Shown here in pieces: positions 18,841-27,945 of a stretch of DNA of 64,000 nucleotides. The number at the start of each line of letters is the position of its first letter. Position 1 is the first letter of the stretch. The translations under genes and the position numbers were made by a program. The stretch comes from Halomonas sp. S3-1-1 (GTDB taxonomy: Bacteria; Pseudomonadota; Gammaproteobacteria; Pseudomonadales; Halomonadaceae): NCBI RefSeq assembly GCF_023757625.1, contig NZ_JALGBZ010000001.1:744001-808000 (forward strand), in the 5' to 3' direction. The notes under the pieces are model-generated. The model searched no databases and had not been told where the DNA came from. It saw only the letters and a program-made list of their open reading frames with translations.

Positions 18841-18859
18841 GATAATGGTTATCAGTTAA
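18841..18859 (-). promoter_or_regulatory. Fur-box-like site upstream of fhuF
   Basis: Read on the minus strand, the site TTAACTGATAACCATTATC matches 14 of 19 positions of the classical Fur consensus GATAATGATAATCATTATC, including CATTATC intact. It implies iron repression of fhuF. Confidence 0.7.
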
Positions 18860-18896
18860 ACCGCGTGCGACGAATTCCGCACGCGTATCGGCGCGT

Positions 18897-19664
18897 TTAA
18901 TGGGCCACGGCGATGGGGGAGCGCCCACCGGGGCGGTCGATCACCTGCATGGGCAGCCCATAGATCGCCTCCAGGGTTTGGGCGTCCATCAACTCGTCCG
19001 GCGTGCCGTGCGCCAGCAGCCGGCCGCTGTGCAGAGCCAAAAGCTTGTCGCAGTAGCGAGCGGCCATGTTGATGTCGTGCAGCACGATGATCACACCCAG
19101 ATCGAGCTCGTCGCAGAGCTTTCGCGTCAGCGCCAGCACCTCGATCTGGTGGGCAATATCGAGTGCGGCCAGCGGCTCGTCGAGCAGCAAAAAGCGGCTA
19201 CCCTGTGCGAGCAGCATGGCGAGCCAGACGCGCTGGCGCTCGCCGCCGGAGAGCGTATCCACCATCCGGTCGGCGAAGGCGTGGGTGTGGGTCAGGGCGA
19301 TGGCGCGTTCAATGGCGTCCCGGTCTTTCTGGGTATGACGGCCCAAAAGCCCGTGCCACGGGTAGCGGCCAAAACCGATCAGCTCGCGGGCGGTCAGGTT
19401 GTCGGCGCTGGGCAGGTGCTGGGGCAGATAGGCAACCTGGCGGGCGAACTCGCGGTGCCCCCACTGGGCGAGCGGGCGCTGGTCGAACAGGATATCGCCG
19501 CCGGAAAGCGCATTCTGCTGGGCCAGCAGCTTGATAAGCGTCGACTTGCCCGAGCCGTTGTGGCCGATCAGCCCTACGACCTTGCCCTGCTCGAACGTGT
19601 GAGAGATGGAGTGAAGCAAGGGCTTGCCGGCAACGGTAAAGCGGGCGTTCAGCACGTCGAACAT
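18897..19664 (-). CDS. fhuC: Ferric-hydroxamate ABC transporter ATPase FhuC
   Basis: A 255-residue ABC ATPase of the iron-siderophore/B12 class. Walker A is GHNGSGKST, the signature is LSGGERQRVWLAMLLAQGSR, Walker B is FLLLDEPLAALD and the H-loop is IIVLHDINMAARYCD. I start it at MFDVLNARF, which follows GGGAG; the longer frame would add 20 residues covering the Fur-box promoter region. It is divergent from fhuB across a 165-bp AT-rich spacer. Its partner permease should be that FhuB. No fhuD-type binding protein is in the window. Confidence 0.9.
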   Translation of the reverse strand: MFDVLNARFTVAGKPLLHSISHTFEQGKVVGLIGHNGSGKSTLIKLLAQQNALSGGDILFDQRPLAQWGHREFARQVAYLPQHLPSADNLTARELIGFGRYPWHGLLGRHTQKDRDAIERAIALTHTHAFADRMVDTLSGGERQRVWLAMLLAQGSRFLLLDEPLAALDIAHQIEVLALTRKLCDELDLGVIIVLHDINMAARYCDKLLALHSGRLLAHGTPDELMDAQTLEAIYGLPMQVIDRPGGRSPIAVAH

Positions 19665-19709
19665 GCGCGGCTCCCGGGTGTATGAGCAAATGAATCGTCC
19701 AATTGTAGT

Positions 19710-19728
19710 GTTAATACTTATCATTTAG
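19710..19728. promoter_or_regulatory. Fur-box-like site between fhuC and fhuB
   Basis: GTTAATACTTATCATTTAG matches 12 of 19 positions of the Fur consensus, with ATCATT intact. It lies 46 bp before fhuC and about 100 bp before fhuB, so one site could control both genes. Confidence 0.55.
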
Positions 19729-19829
19729 AATCCTGGCGTCGAATTATTTCTTTTTGTTCTTTCCTTCTCTTTCTGTGGCCGGCTTTTCATGACAGCGCAT
19801 GATTTAGTTTTTATCGTTTCTCCAGGCGT

Positions 19830-21818
19830 TTGTTAGCCGTGCCGTCGATACCCCACCTACGCAGCACTGTGACGTTTGGTCTGCTCGGCCTGCCTTTGGC
19901 CGTGCTGCTCGCCACCGCGATGATGGCTCAAGGCGGATTGGACGCGAGCCTGGAGGGCCTGTTTGACCCAACACTTTCCAGCGTCGAGGCTCAGCTTTTG
20001 CATTTTGCCTGGTGGCCACGGCTTTTGATCTCGCTACTGGCCGGCGCGGCGTTGGCGCTGGCCGGCGTGTTGATGCAGCAGGTGTTGCGCAACCCGCTGG
20101 CTTCACCGACCACCCTGGGGGTGGCCAGCGGCGCTAGCCTAGCGCTGATGCTGGCCACGCTGCTGGCGCCGGGGATTTTGGCGTTTGGGCGTGAATGGGT
20201 GGCGCTTGGCGGCGGTGCGGCGGCCATGGCGCTGGTGTTCGGGCTTGCCTGGCGGCGGCGCCTGGCGCCGGTGGTGGTGGTGCTGGCGGGGCTGGTAGTC
20301 AATCTCTATTTAGGGGCGCTGGGCACCGCGGTGCTGCTGTTCAATCATGAAACCCTGGCGGGGCTTTTGATCTGGGGGGCGGGGTCGCTTGCGCAAAATG
20401 GCTGGGAGGGCGTGGTCACGCTCTCGATACGCCTGGCCCTCAGCGCGGTGGCCGCGGCGCTGTTGATTCGCCCGCTGGTGGTGCTGGAGCTCGACGACGC
20501 CAGTGCCAAAAGCTTGGGGTTTTCGCTCAAGTACCTGCGCCTGGCCGGGCTGGGCGTGGCGGTGTTCATTACCGCAAGCGTGGTCAGCGTGGTGGGCATC
20601 ATCGGTTTTATCGGCCTGGCGGCGCCGAACATCGCGCGTATGGCCGGTGCCCGGCGCCTTGGCCCGCGGCTGGTATTTTCAACGCTTCTGGGCGCGGTGC
20701 TGCTGGCGACTACGGATCTTTTGCTACAGCGCTTCTCTGGCCAGCTCACAACGCTTTTACCCACCGGCGCGGTGACCGGAGCGCTGGGCGCGCCGCTGCT
20801 GCTGTGGCTGATTCCGCGCTTGAAGCTTGGAAGCGATCGCCCGCCCGAGGCCTCCCACGTGGCGCTGCGTCGCCACGCGGCACCGGGGCGGCTGGCGGCG
20901 GGGCTTTTGGTGGCGCTTGGTGGCGCGGTACTGCTGGCCCTGATGGTCGGCCAAAGCGGGCAGGGCATGAGCGTCGTTTCGCCTTTCGACGCCGCAGTCA
21001 TGGAGTGGCGCGCCCCGCGGGTGATCGCGGCGGCGGCCAGCGGGCTGATGCTGGCGGTAGCGGGTACGCTCTTGCAGCGGCTTTCCGGTAACCCAATGGC
21101 GAGCCCGGAGGTGCTGGGCATCAGCGGCGGCTGCGCGATCGCGCTGATACTCGGTATTTATTGGCTGCCGGCGTCGAGCAGCGCGCTGCTGGTCGGCGCG
21201 GGCACGTTCGGGGCGCTGGCCACGCTTGGATTTTTGATTCTAATCAACCGCAAAAGCGGTTTTGCGCCGGAGCGGCTTCTGCTCAGCGGCGTGGCCATCG
21301 GGGCGCTTTTCGACGCGGTGCGCGGGGTGATTCTGGCCGGCGGCGACCCGCGCGGCCAGCAGGTGATCGCCTGGCTTGCCGGCTCCACCTACTACGTCGA
21401 TGTGCCAAGCGCGGCGCTGGTCGGCGCGGCGGCGGCGGGGCTTTTGCTGCTGGCGCTGCCCTTTACCCGCTGGCTCGACATTCTGCCGCTGGGGGCGGCG
21501 ACCGCGCAGGGGCTCGGCATCGCGCTCAATCGCGCGCGGTTGGCGCTGTTGCTGCTGGTGGCGGTACTCACCGCCTGCGCGACGCTGGTGGTCGGGCCGC
21601 TGTCGTTCATCGGCCTGCTGGCCCCCCACATGGCGCGGCTGATGGGCTTTTCCCGCGCCTGGTGGCACCTGCTGGGCGCTGCCCTGATCGGCACGCTGTT
21701 GATGGTGCTGGCGGACTTCATTGGCCGCCAGATCATGTTCCCCTACGACATTCCCGCGGGGCTGGTCGCCTCGCTCATCGGCGGCGCCTACTTCATGTGG
21801 GGGCTACGCCGGCTTTGA
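19830..21818 (+). CDS. fhuB: Ferric-hydroxamate ABC permease FhuB (double permease)
   Basis: A 662-residue protein made of two fused FecCD-type permease halves (about 1-330 and 345-662), the arrangement specific to FhuB among BtuC-like permeases. Each half carries its conserved loops: [20 protein letters not shown] and [10 protein letters not shown] in the first, [20 protein letters not shown] and [13 protein letters not shown] in the second. The start is uncertain: TTG at 19830 or GTG at 19839, both with a mediocre ribosome-binding site. It imports ferric siderophores together with FhuC. Confidence 0.88.
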   Translation: MLAVPSIPHLRSTVTFGLLGLPLAVLLATAMMAQGGLDASLEGLFDPTLSSVEAQLLHFAWWPRLLISLLAGAALALAGVLMQQVLRNPLASPTTLGVASGASLALMLATLLAPGILAFGREWVALGGGAAAMALVFGLAWRRRLAPVVVVLAGLVVNLYLGALGTAVLLFNHETLAGLLIWGAGSLAQNGWEGVVTLSIRLALSAVAAALLIRPLVVLELDDASAKSLGFSLKYLRLAGLGVAVFITASVVSVVGIIGFIGLAAPNIARMAGARRLGPRLVFSTLLGAVLLATTDLLLQRFSGQLTTLLPTGAVTGALGAPLLLWLIPRLKLGSDRPPEASHVALRRHAAPGRLAAGLLVALGGAVLLALMVGQSGQGMSVVSPFDAAVMEWRAPRVIAAAASGLMLAVAGTLLQRLSGNPMASPEVLGISGGCAIALILGIYWLPASSSALLVGAGTFGALATLGFLILINRKSGFAPERLLLSGVAIGALFDAVRGVILAGGDPRGQQVIAWLAGSTYYVDVPSAALVGAAAAGLLLLALPFTRWLDILPLGAATAQGLGIALNRARLALLLLVAVLTACATLVVGPLSFIGLLAPHMARLMGFSRAWWHLLGAALIGTLLMVLADFIGRQIMFPYDIPAGLVASLIGGAYFMWGLRRL

Positions 21819-21837
21819 GTACGATTACGTCCAGTAC

Positions 21838-22848
21838 CTACGCCTGGCGGTCAAAATACGCTTTTATCACCGCGATCACGCGCTCGATGTCGTCGTCGTC
21901 GATATCGCGATGCACCACAAAACGCGTGGCGTAGACCAGATCGAGCAGAATATCGTGCTCCTTGAGCCACGCGGCGAGCGGGGCGATATGGCCCTTCTCG
22001 ACCTGGGTGAACACCATGTTGGTCGCTTGAGACGTCACCGTCAGCCCAGGCATCGCCGCCAGACCCTCGCCCAAGCGCGCCGCGCGGCGGTGGTCGTCTT
22101 TTAACCCTTCCACGTGGTGATCGAGCGCGTACTGGCAGGCCGCGGCGATCAGCCCGGATTGGCGCATGCCGCCGCCGACCACCTTGCGCCAGCGCCGCGC
22201 CTTTTTGATGAACGCGTGGGAGCCGACCAGCGCCGAGCCGATTGGCGCGCCGAGACCCTTGGAAAAACAGAGCGACACGCTATCGAACGGCCGGCACATC
22301 GCCTCAAGCGAGCTGTCCGTAGCCACTATGGCGTTGAACAGCCGCGCGCCGTCCAGGTGGGTGGCGAGGCCGTGATGTCGGGCAAGCGCAACGGCGCTCT
22401 CAACGTAGTCGGCGGGCAGCACCTTGCCGGCGATGGTATTCTCCAGCGCCAGCAGTCGGGTGCGGGCGAAGTGGGGGTCGTCGGCCTTAACCGCGGCCTC
22501 GACTTTCTCGAGCGGCAGTGTGCCGTTCGGCGCGTTTTCGATCGGCTGGGGCTGAATGCTGCCCAGCACCGCCGCACCGCCGCCTTCATAGCGGTAGGTG
22601 TGGGCGCTCTGGCCGACGATGTACTCGTCGCCGCGCTCGCAGTGCGCCATCAGCCCCACCAGGTTGCTCTGGGTGCCGCTGGGGAAGAGCAGGGCGGCTT
22701 CTTTTCCGGCGCGCTCGGCCAAATCCTGCTGGAAGGCGTTGACGGTGGGGTCGTCGCCCCACACGTCGTCGCCCAGGGCGGCGGCGAGCATCGCCTCGCG
22801 CATGGCTTGGCTCGGGCGGGTGACGGTATCGCTGCGTAGATCGATCAC
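21838..22848 (-). CDS. ltaE: Low-specificity L-threonine aldolase
   Basis: A 336-residue PLP enzyme that cleaves L-threonine or L-allo-threonine to glycine and acetaldehyde. The N-terminal IDLRSDTVTRP, the active-site region HLDGARLFNA and the PLP lysine in CFSKGLGAPIGSALVG are all present. Full length. It ends 19 bp from the convergent fhuB and is divergent from a DAO-type oxidoreductase, with a repeated ATGGTT motif in the shared gap. An amino-acid catabolic pairing is possible but unproven. Confidence 0.92.
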   Translation of the reverse strand: MIDLRSDTVTRPSQAMREAMLAAALGDDVWGDDPTVNAFQQDLAERAGKEAALLFPSGTQSNLVGLMAHCERGDEYIVGQSAHTYRYEGGGAAVLGSIQPQPIENAPNGTLPLEKVEAAVKADDPHFARTRLLALENTIAGKVLPADYVESAVALARHHGLATHLDGARLFNAIVATDSSLEAMCRPFDSVSLCFSKGLGAPIGSALVGSHAFIKKARRWRKVVGGGMRQSGLIAAACQYALDHHVEGLKDDHRRAARLGEGLAAMPGLTVTSQATNMVFTQVEKGHIAPLAAWLKEHDILLDLVYATRFVVHRDIDDDDIERVIAVIKAYFDRQA

Positions 22849-22917
22849 GGGGCTGGCTCCTTTGATGGCTGGCGCTTTACTTGCCGCAGGCTACGGACAA
22901 GACGAGCGCCAGCCGCT

Positions 22918-22963
22918 ATGGTTAACAGAACCATAGGTAACAAAACAATGGTTCACAGTACAG
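22918..22963. promoter_or_regulatory. Repeated ATGGTT-NACAG-NAC elements in the ltaE/oxidoreductase gap
   Basis: ATGGTT-AACAG-AACCAT is a 6-bp inverted repeat. A second copy of its left part, ATGGTTCACAGTAC, follows 30 bp on. The pattern suggests an operator serving both divergent genes. No regulator gene is adjacent. Confidence 0.35.
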
Positions 22964-22981
22964 CCACGTGAAGGCGATAAA

Positions 22982-24235
22982 ATGGATCTGAAAAGCGGTT
23001 ATCCGTTCTGGGCGGTGAAAAATGGCCTGCTTGTCTCTTTTCCTCAATTGGAGCGCGACCACGCCTGCGATGTGCTCGTCATCGGCGGCGGCATCACCGG
23101 CGCGCTGATCGCCGATGAGCTTTGCCAGCACGGCCACCACGTGGTGGTGGTCGAGCGCCGCGACATTGGCTGGGGCAGCTCGGCGGCGAGTACCGCGCTT
23201 TTACAGTACGAAATCGACACTCACCTGGTCGACTTGACCAAGCGCTACGACGAGCGGCACGCGGTGATGGCGTACCAGGGCTGCGCCGATGCCATTTTGA
23301 CCCTCGAGCGCTTGGCCGGGGAGCTCGGTAACGTCTCTTTCGAGCGTCATGAAAGTCTCTACTACGCCACCAGCGAAGAGGACGTACCGGCGCTCAAAGC
23401 CGAGTTCGCCCTGCGCGAGAAGCACGGCTTCGACATGGAGTGGTTGGATCGCGAGGCGCTTTATGAAGCCTACGGCATCGAGGCCCCCTGTGCGATCCTG
23501 TCGCGGCTGGCCGCCAGTCTCGACCCTTATCTGATGGCGTACCGGCTTTTTGAGCGCGTGCGAAGCTTGGGCGGCGAGGTGTTCGATCGCACCGAGGTGG
23601 ACACCATCGACCCCGTTGCTGACGGCGTGCAGGTGCGCCTTAAAAACGGCGCGACGCTCAATGCGGGGAAAGTGGTGATCGCGGCGGGCTATGAGTCTCA
23701 GCGCTGGCTGGACGCACCGGTAGCGAAAAATCGCAGCAGCTACGCCTTCGTGACCGACCCCATTGCGCCGGAAAAGCTCGGCAAGCTGCGCCATACGCTG
23801 GTGTGGGAGTCGGCCAGGCCCTACCTTTACATGCGCGCCACCGACGAAGGACGGCTTCTGGTCGGCGGCGACGACGACGACACCGATATCCCGGCGCGGC
23901 GCGACGACCGTGTGATGGACAAGGCGCACGGTCTTGCCCGCAAGGTCGAGGCTCTATGGCCGGATCTCGAGATCAACCCGACCTTTAGCTGGGCTGGCAC
24001 CTTCGCCGAAACCGAGGATGGCCTGCCTTATTTCGGTGCCTGCAAACGGTGGGGGCCGCACGTCTATTTCGCCCTGGCCTACGGCGGTAACGGCATCAGC
24101 TACTCGATGATGGGCGCGCCGCTTCTGCGCGCGCTGATCGAAGGCGCGCCCCACCCGCTGGCCGACTTTTTCTCTTTTGAACGCCTTCTCAGCGAGTCCG
24201 CCGATGAACCCGGTTCTGTACCTGCGCGCGCTTGA
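22982..24235 (+). CDS. FAD-dependent oxidoreductase of the DAO family
   Basis: A 417-residue flavoprotein. The Rossmann motif VIGGGITGALIADEL at about residue 36 is followed by VVVVERRDIGWGSSAASTAL. The C-terminal FAD contact FALAYGGNGISYSMMGA fits D-amino-acid oxidase/glycine oxidase-like enzymes. The ATG has little ribosome-binding sequence. It overlaps speG by 32 bp, so the two are probably cotranscribed. The amine substrate is unknown; the neighbours ltaE and speG hint at amino acid or polyamine metabolism only by position. Confidence 0.82.
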   Translation: MDLKSGYPFWAVKNGLLVSFPQLERDHACDVLVIGGGITGALIADELCQHGHHVVVVERRDIGWGSSAASTALLQYEIDTHLVDLTKRYDERHAVMAYQGCADAILTLERLAGELGNVSFERHESLYYATSEEDVPALKAEFALREKHGFDMEWLDREALYEAYGIEAPCAILSRLAASLDPYLMAYRLFERVRSLGGEVFDRTEVDTIDPVADGVQVRLKNGATLNAGKVVIAAGYESQRWLDAPVAKNRSSYAFVTDPIAPEKLGKLRHTLVWESARPYLYMRATDEGRLLVGGDDDDTDIPARRDDRVMDKAHGLARKVEALWPDLEINPTFSWAGTFAETEDGLPYFGACKRWGPHVYFALAYGGNGISYSMMGAPLLRALIEGAPHPLADFFSFERLLSESADEPGSVPARA

Positions 24236-24734
24236 GCGAAGCGATCTGCGCTTTATCCATGAGCTCAACAACAACCAAAGCGTCATGTCCTACTGGTTCG
24301 AGGAGCCTTACGAGTCCTTTGACGAGCTCGAGGAGCTTTACAATAAGCATATCCACGACAACGCCGAGCGTCGTTTCGTCGTGCAGGACGCCGCTGGCGT
24401 TTCCATCGGGCTGGTCGAGCTGATCGAGATCGACTACATCCATCGAAGCGCCGAGTTTCAGATCATCGTCGCGCCGGAGTACCAAGGGCGCGGCTACGCG
24501 CGCTCGATGATCCATCAGACGCTCGGTTATTCATTCACCATTTTGAACCTGCACAAGGTGTATTTGATCGTCGCCGTCGAGAACACCCGCGCGGTGCACC
24601 TGTATCGTGACTGCGGCTTCATCGAGGAAGGGCATCTGGTGCAGGAGTTCTTCATCAACGGGCGCTATCGCGACGTCAAACGCATGTACGTTCTGCAAGA
24701 GGCGTATCTGAGCGCACAGCAAGCCGAGCGGTAG
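24204..24734 (+). CDS. speG: Spermidine N1-acetyltransferase SpeG
   Basis: A 176-residue GNAT acetyltransferase that acetylates spermidine/spermine with acetyl-CoA. It follows E. coli SpeG closely by eye: LRALERSDLRFIHELNNNQS, SYWFEEPYESFDEL, YNKHIHDNAERRFVVQDA, the acetyl-CoA loop APEYQGRGYARSMI and EFFINGRYRDVKRM. The start at MNPVLYLRAL is chosen by homology; it lies inside the 3' end of the oxidoreductase gene. Confidence 0.93.
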   Translation: MNPVLYLRALERSDLRFIHELNNNQSVMSYWFEEPYESFDELEELYNKHIHDNAERRFVVQDAAGVSIGLVELIEIDYIHRSAEFQIIVAPEYQGRGYARSMIHQTLGYSFTILNLHKVYLIVAVENTRAVHLYRDCGFIEEGHLVQEFFINGRYRDVKRMYVLQEAYLSAQQAER

Positions 24735-24742
24735 AGCGCGCG

Positions 24743-24773
24743 AAAAAAAGCCGGCGCGCGGCGCCGGCTTTAC
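24743..24773. terminator. Bidirectional terminator
   Basis: An 11-bp perfect stem AAAGCCGGCGC / GCGCCGGCTTT with a 3-nt loop. Seven A's on the left give a strong U-tract for the minus-strand small gene, and the stem also lies just after speG. Confidence 0.85.
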
Positions 24774-24798
24774 GAGAAAGGTTATCGCGGCTGCGAGC

Positions 24799-24942
24799 CT
24801 AACCGATGTGCGCGGCGAATTTCTCCGCCGCCTGGCGCTGCCAAAGAGCCTGCTGCTCCCAGAAACACCATACTTCATTATTACCGCCTGTCAGCCCACG
24901 GCGATCGCTTTCGCGATAGCCGTGCATCAGGGTATCGGTCAT
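24799..24942 (-). CDS. Small hypothetical protein (47 residues)
   Basis: A short gene with a perfect AGGAGG ribosome-binding site nine bases before MTDTLMHGYRESDRRG and a strong terminator just past its stop, so it is very likely expressed. The product is soluble and rich in aromatic and Gln residues at the C-terminus (EVWCFWEQQALWQRQAAEKF). It resembles short uncharacterised proteins of Halomonadaceae in style, but I do not recognise a family. A longer in-frame extension to 24996 lacks a ribosome-binding site. Confidence 0.7.
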   Translation of the reverse strand: MTDTLMHGYRESDRRGLTGGNNEVWCFWEQQALWQRQAAEKFAAHIG

Positions 24943-25093
24943 TGCGTGTCCTCCTGTTGCGAACCGCAGCGACAGTATAGCGCATTCATGCTGCATTGCA
25001 GCATGAGTCGGTGTTGGTGAAAGTCGGCAAAAGCCCGTTAAAGCAACTAGGCTTTAACGGGTCTTGTATCATTACTGCGAATGGAGTCGCCCA

Positions 25094-26806
25094 ATGAGCG
25101 CCAATGTAGCCGAAATTCTCGTCAATACCCTGCAAAATGCCGGCGCCAAACGCTGTTACGGCGTGGTGGGCGATTCGCTCAATCACTTCACCGATGCGCT
25201 CAGGACGAGCGAGATCGAGTGGGTCGGCGTGCGCCACGAAGAGGTCGGGGGCTTTGCTGCCGGCGGCGAGGCCTACATGACCGGTGAGCTTGCGCTGTGC
25301 GCGGGCTCCTGCGGCCCGGGCAGCCTGCACTTCGTCAACGGCCTGTTCGACGCCCACCGCAATAATGCGCCGGTCGTGCTGATCGCCAGTCAAATTGCCC
25401 TTGGTGAGGTCGGCAACCACTTCCCTCAGGAAGTGGATCAAAGCGCGATTTTCAAACAGTACAGCGTGTTTTGCGAAACCATCGCGTCTCCCGAGCAGGC
25501 CGGGCGCACCGCGGCCATGGCTGCCCAGGCGGCGATCGCCAAGCGCGGCGTGGCGGTGCTGATCGTGCCCGGCGACGTCATGACCCAAAAGCCCTCCAAT
25601 GAGCTGACCTTCAAGGCCCACACCTTCGACTACTCGATTCGTCCCAGCGCCGAGGCGCTGGTACCGGCGGTGCGCGAACTCAATAAAGGCGGCAAGATCA
25701 CCATCTTCGCCGGCGCCGGCTGCGAGGACGCCCGCGACCAAGTGATGGCGCTGGCGGAAAAGCTCAACGCGCCGATCGCCTGGACCTCGCGGGCCAAGAA
25801 CTACATCGAGTACGACAACCCTTACCAGGTCGGTATGACCGGCGTATACGGGCTGGAAGGTGGCTATCACGCGGTGGCGGAGTGCGACACGCTGCTGCTG
25901 CTCGGCTGCAGCTTCGCGTTTGCCCAGTTCTACCCGGACGGGGCGAAGATCATTCAGGTCGACCATGAACCGACCCAGATCGGCAAGCGCTACCCGGTGG
26001 ATGTCGGCATCATCGGCACCATCGCTGAAACCTGCGAGGCGCTGGTGCAAAGCGTCCAGGCCAACGAGCACACGAGCTGGCTCGACAAGTGCCTGAAGCG
26101 CTATAAAAAATCTCTCGAGAAGTCGGCGCACGACACGAAGAGCAACACGACGATTCACCCTCAGGAGCTGACACTCGCCATCGACCGGTTAAGCGATGAA
26201 AACGCGTTGTTCACCGCCGACACCGGCAGCGTCAACGTCTGGATGCTGCGCCATATCCACACCGGGCCGGAGCGCAAGACGCTGTCGAGCCTGCAGCACG
26301 GCACCATGGCCAACGCCTACCCTCAGGCGTTGGGCATTCAGCTCGCCTACCCGGGCCGTCAGGTGATCGCCCTGTGCGGCGACGGCGGGCTCTCCATGCT
26401 GATGGGCGATCTTCTGACGCTGGCGCAGCATCAGATTCCGCTGAAAATCGCGGTGTACAACAACCAGTCGTTGAGTTTCGTCGAGCTCGAGCAGAAGGTG
26501 GAGGGCATGCTCGATGCCTACACCGAGCTTCAAAACCCCAACTTCGGCGATGTCGCTCGCGCCATCGGGCTCTGGGGTAAACGCGTCGAGCGCGAGGACG
26601 AGCTCGACGCCGCGGTGACCGAGTGGCTGGCGCAGCCCGGCCCGGCGCTTTTAGACGTGATGACCAACCCGATGGAGCTGGTCATGCCGCCCAAAGTGGA
26701 ATCCGGCCAGGTCGCCGCCACCGCGCTTTACTCCGCCAAGGCGGTGCTCAGCGGGCGCATGGACGAGGTCGTCCACCTGGTGAAGAGCAACTTCCTGAAA
26801 CGCTAG
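25094..26806 (+). CDS. poxB: Pyruvate dehydrogenase (ubiquinone), PoxB-type
   Basis: A 570-residue ThDP/FAD enzyme that oxidises pyruvate to acetate and CO2 and feeds electrons to ubiquinone. The N-terminal ThDP domain includes the catalytic Glu in VRHEEVGGFAAGGEAYMTGE. The C-terminal ThDP motif runs from LCGDGGLSMLMGDLLTL to VYNNQSL. The start at MSANVAEIL follows GGAG. The extreme C-terminus is SGRMDEVVHLVKSNFLKR, comparable to the lipid-binding helix of E. coli PoxB. Full length; flanking genes are unrelated. Confidence 0.9.
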   Translation: MSANVAEILVNTLQNAGAKRCYGVVGDSLNHFTDALRTSEIEWVGVRHEEVGGFAAGGEAYMTGELALCAGSCGPGSLHFVNGLFDAHRNNAPVVLIASQIALGEVGNHFPQEVDQSAIFKQYSVFCETIASPEQAGRTAAMAAQAAIAKRGVAVLIVPGDVMTQKPSNELTFKAHTFDYSIRPSAEALVPAVRELNKGGKITIFAGAGCEDARDQVMALAEKLNAPIAWTSRAKNYIEYDNPYQVGMTGVYGLEGGYHAVAECDTLLLLGCSFAFAQFYPDGAKIIQVDHEPTQIGKRYPVDVGIIGTIAETCEALVQSVQANEHTSWLDKCLKRYKKSLEKSAHDTKSNTTIHPQELTLAIDRLSDENALFTADTGSVNVWMLRHIHTGPERKTLSSLQHGTMANAYPQALGIQLAYPGRQVIALCGDGGLSMLMGDLLTLAQHQIPLKIAVYNNQSLSFVELEQKVEGMLDAYTELQNPNFGDVARAIGLWGKRVEREDELDAAVTEWLAQPGPALLDVMTNPMELVMPPKVESGQVAATALYSAKAVLSGRMDEVVHLVKSNFLKR

Positions 26807-26827
26807 CTATTCGGCCGTCAGCATCAG

Positions 26828-26853
26828 GCCCGCCCGCGTCAAAACGGGCGGGC
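26828..26853 (+). terminator. GC-rich hairpin after poxB
   Basis: A 9-bp stem GCCCGCCCG / CGGGCGGGC with an 8-nt loop and no U-tract, between poxB and the metallophosphoesterase gene. It could be a weak terminator or an RNA-stability element. Confidence 0.4.
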
Positions 26854-26873
26854 AGCCATCTCAAGGATACGCC

Positions 26874-27635
26874 ATGCGTCTGCACGTACTCTCGGATCTG
26901 CACCTCGAGCACTTTCCCGGCGGGCGGGTAATTCCCGACGTCGAGGCGGACGCCCTATTGCTCGCCGGCGACATCCACCGCGCCGCCGAAGGCCTTGGGT
27001 GGGCGCGGACGCGCTTTCCCGAGCTGCCCATCCTCTACGTGCCCGGCAACCACGAGTTCTACGACACCCACCTGACCGAGCACCGCCAGACCCTGGCCTG
27101 CGAAGCCAGGTGCCTGGGCATCGAGCTATTGGACAACCGCGCGGTCACCCTGGGGGGCGTGCGCTTTTACGGCACCACGCTCTGGACCGATTTCAACCTG
27201 TACGCGGAGAATCCCGCCCGCAATTTCGACGCGTGCGCGGAAAAAGCCCGCCGGCTGATGTCGGACTATCAGATCATCACCGACGGGCAGGGCGAGGTTT
27301 TCACCCCCGAGGCGAGCCAGGCGCTTCACCGCGAGGCGCTCGACTGGCTAACCCAGGCGCTCAACGAACCTTTTGAGGGCCCGCGCGTGGTCATAAGCCA
27401 CCACGCGCCGCTTCGCGACTGCATTCCCCTGCAATACGTCGGCGATGTGCTCTCCCCGGCGTTCGCTTCGCACTTGGCGGGGCTAATGGGGCGCATGGAT
27501 CTCTGGATTCACGGCCACGTGCATGAGCCTGTGGATCTGGTACAGGAAGGAACGCGGGTGGTGGCAAATCCAGGCGGGTATCCGGAGGAGGTGGGCCGTT
27601 ATCGCTTTCGCGAGGATTTGGTTCTGAACCTTTAG
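26874..27635 (+). CDS. Calcineurin-like metallophosphoesterase
   Basis: A 253-residue cytosolic phosphoesterase with all five metal-site blocks: SDLHLEHF, LLLAGDIHRAAEG, YVPGNHEFYD, VISHHAPLRDC and WIHGHVHEPVD. An AAGGA ribosome-binding site precedes the ATG. The family covers phosphodiesterases and phosphatases of many substrates, so function cannot be narrowed. Confidence 0.85.
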   Translation: MRLHVLSDLHLEHFPGGRVIPDVEADALLLAGDIHRAAEGLGWARTRFPELPILYVPGNHEFYDTHLTEHRQTLACEARCLGIELLDNRAVTLGGVRFYGTTLWTDFNLYAENPARNFDACAEKARRLMSDYQIITDGQGEVFTPEASQALHREALDWLTQALNEPFEGPRVVISHHAPLRDCIPLQYVGDVLSPAFASHLAGLMGRMDLWIHGHVHEPVDLVQEGTRVVANPGGYPEEVGRYRFREDLVLNL

Positions 27636-27793
27636 CGTAGCGATCCTCTTGATGCCTCTATAAATAAAGCCTGATTCGGTTTTTAGAACCAAACTTCGTC
27701 TTTTTACCGTTTAACGTTAATCAGGGATTAAACTTTGGTCGCGTTTTCGGTTTTTACGCTTGCTCCGCTTCTTGCTTGTTCTTAATCTTCTAC
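27636..27793. other. Promoter region at the left border of the sugar-acid island
   Basis: An AT-rich stretch following the phosphoesterase with no ORF. Together with the operator that follows it should hold the promoter of the tct-gar-gud operon. Composition changes visibly from the GC-rich coding DNA on both sides. Confidence 0.4.
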
Positions 27794-27811
27794 TTGTATG
27801 ATGTATTATTA
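27794..27811 (+). promoter_or_regulatory. GntR-type operator, site 1 (tctC-garD-gudD operon)
   Basis: TTGTATGATGTATTATTA, one of eight related 18-mers in the island, 135 bp before tctC. The embedded TATGAT resembles a -10 hexamer, so bound repressor could block the promoter. The left arm is exact relative to site 2; the right arm is degenerate. Confidence 0.65.
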
Positions 27812-27945
27812 ATAGCTTCTAAAGTACCGCCTGACGTACGCCAGACGTTGTTAACCAGAAGGTGGTCGAAGGTCGCCAAGGGCCTTAAGCCGAAGAGCCG
27901 TTCTCTTTAAAGCAACAACTCACTATGAACGCAAAAGGTACGCTT

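Noticed and set aside
24986..26158. A 390-residue antisense frame over poxB
   Set aside because: It mirrors a highly conserved PoxB coding sequence and has no family resemblance of its own.
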